A stretch of 64,000 nt of DNA from Bradyrhizobium yuanmingense (GTDB lineage Bacteria; Pseudomonadota; Alphaproteobacteria; Rhizobiales; Xanthobacteraceae): assembly GCF_029167105.1 (NCBI RefSeq), contig NZ_JARFML010000013.1:1-64000 (forward strand). The letters run 5' to 3'. This document shows, one piece after another, positions 63,684 to 64,000 of the stretch; the first letter of the stretch is position 1, and the number at the start of each line of letters is the position of its first letter. Under the pieces are notes generated by a model that worked only from the letters and a program-made list of their open reading frames with translations, made no database searches and was not told the DNA's origin. The position numbers and the translations under genes were made by a program.

Positions 63684-64000
63684 CTATTTCTTCAGCGCGA
63701 AGACCCAGACGACGCCGCCCTGCGGCACGTTGGCCTCGATGCCGATATTGTTGGTCACGAGCGCATCCTGGATGCGCTGCGCGTCGACACCCCAGCCCGA
63801 CTGGATTGCGATGTACTGCGTGCCGTCGATCTCATATGACACCGGCATGCCGACGATGCCGGAGTTGGTCTTCTGCTCCCACAACAGTTCGCCTGTCTTG
63901 GCGTGGAAGGCGCGGAAATAGCGGTCGTTGGTCCCGCCAACGAAGACGAGATCGCCCGCGGTCGCCGTGACCGATCCGAACAGGTGCGACTTGGGGAAGT
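63684..64000 (-). CDS. PQQ-dependent alcohol dehydrogenase, C-terminal part (runs off the right edge)
   Basis: About 105 residues of the C-terminus of a third quinoprotein dehydrogenase are visible. GDLVFVGGTNDRYFRAFHAK and GELLWEQKTNSGIVGMPVSY are the last blade, GTQYIAIQSGWGVDAQRI leads to the end, and the tail is GGVVWVFALKK. The text differs from both XoxF-type proteins in this window and fits the methanol/ethanol family of quinoproteins. The metal-ligand region is outside the window, so calcium or lanthanide type cannot be told. It is transcribed towards the IorAB-like genes. Confidence 0.85.
   Translation of the reverse strand, partial: FPKSHLFGSVTATAGDLVFVGGTNDRYFRAFHAKTGELLWEQKTNSGIVGMPVSYEIDGTQYIAIQSGWGVDAQRIQDALVTNNIGIEANVPQGGVVWVFALKK

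Overview
The window is high-GC DNA from an alphaproteobacterium, most likely a Bradyrhizobium-type member of the Nitrobacteraceae. This rests on gene content (XoxF-type methanol oxidation with glutathione-linked formaldehyde oxidation, many Bug-type binding proteins, a UraD-UraH fusion) and on several palindromic intergenic repeats of the kind I associate with that group. No rRNA, tRNA or CRISPR array was seen.

Layout. 1-212: end of an IS701-like insertion sequence. 246-2535: ureide (uric acid to allantoate) genes on the minus strand. 2536-3519: non-coding, repeat-like DNA. 3520-7173: exported and membrane proteins, a ClC channel, a class II aldolase and a MarC remnant. 7593-11937: stress block (DUF892, Hsp20, Lon, HU). 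12283-16908: thiolase, Tat-exported GH1 glycosidase, LysR regulator and an NTF2-like protein. 17018-22279: an aromatic meta-cleavage operon (binding protein, FAA hydrolase, FAD hydroxylase, extradiol dioxygenase) with a divergent GntR regulator. 23328-26854: a ribose-type sugar ABC importer.

From about 26859 to the right edge, nearly all genes belong to lanthanide- and PQQ-dependent alcohol oxidation. They include a TonB receptor, a histidine kinase/response regulator pair, S-formylglutathione hydrolase, and a PQQ-linked ABC operon (binding protein, beta-propeller, ATPase, permease, exported protein). There is also a CxxxCW protein, a XoxJ-like protein, a zinc metallohydrolase plus SoxYZ-like carrier ('quinoprotein relay'), a second ABC importer, a pentapeptide protein, an outer-membrane barrel, an orphan pqqA (26 codons), and a lanmodulin homologue with four EF-hands. 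These are followed by a XoxF-like dehydrogenase with its own cytochrome and XoxJ-like protein, an AraC regulator, canonical xoxF-xoxG, glutathione-dependent formaldehyde dehydrogenase with Gfa, an IorAB-like molybdenum hydroxylase, and the C-terminus of a third quinoprotein at the edge.

In the inferred scheme, lanthanide enters through the TonB receptor and PQQ-linked ABC system, lanmodulin buffers it in the periplasm, and XoxF-type enzymes with the extra metal-binding Asp oxidise methanol or another alcohol to aldehyde. Electrons pass to the XoxG-type cytochromes, and formaldehyde is oxidised by Gfa, the class III dehydrogenase and S-formylglutathione hydrolase. pqqBCDE, mxaF and formate dehydrogenase genes are not in the window. 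The strongest finding is the lanmodulin-pqqA-XoxF island.
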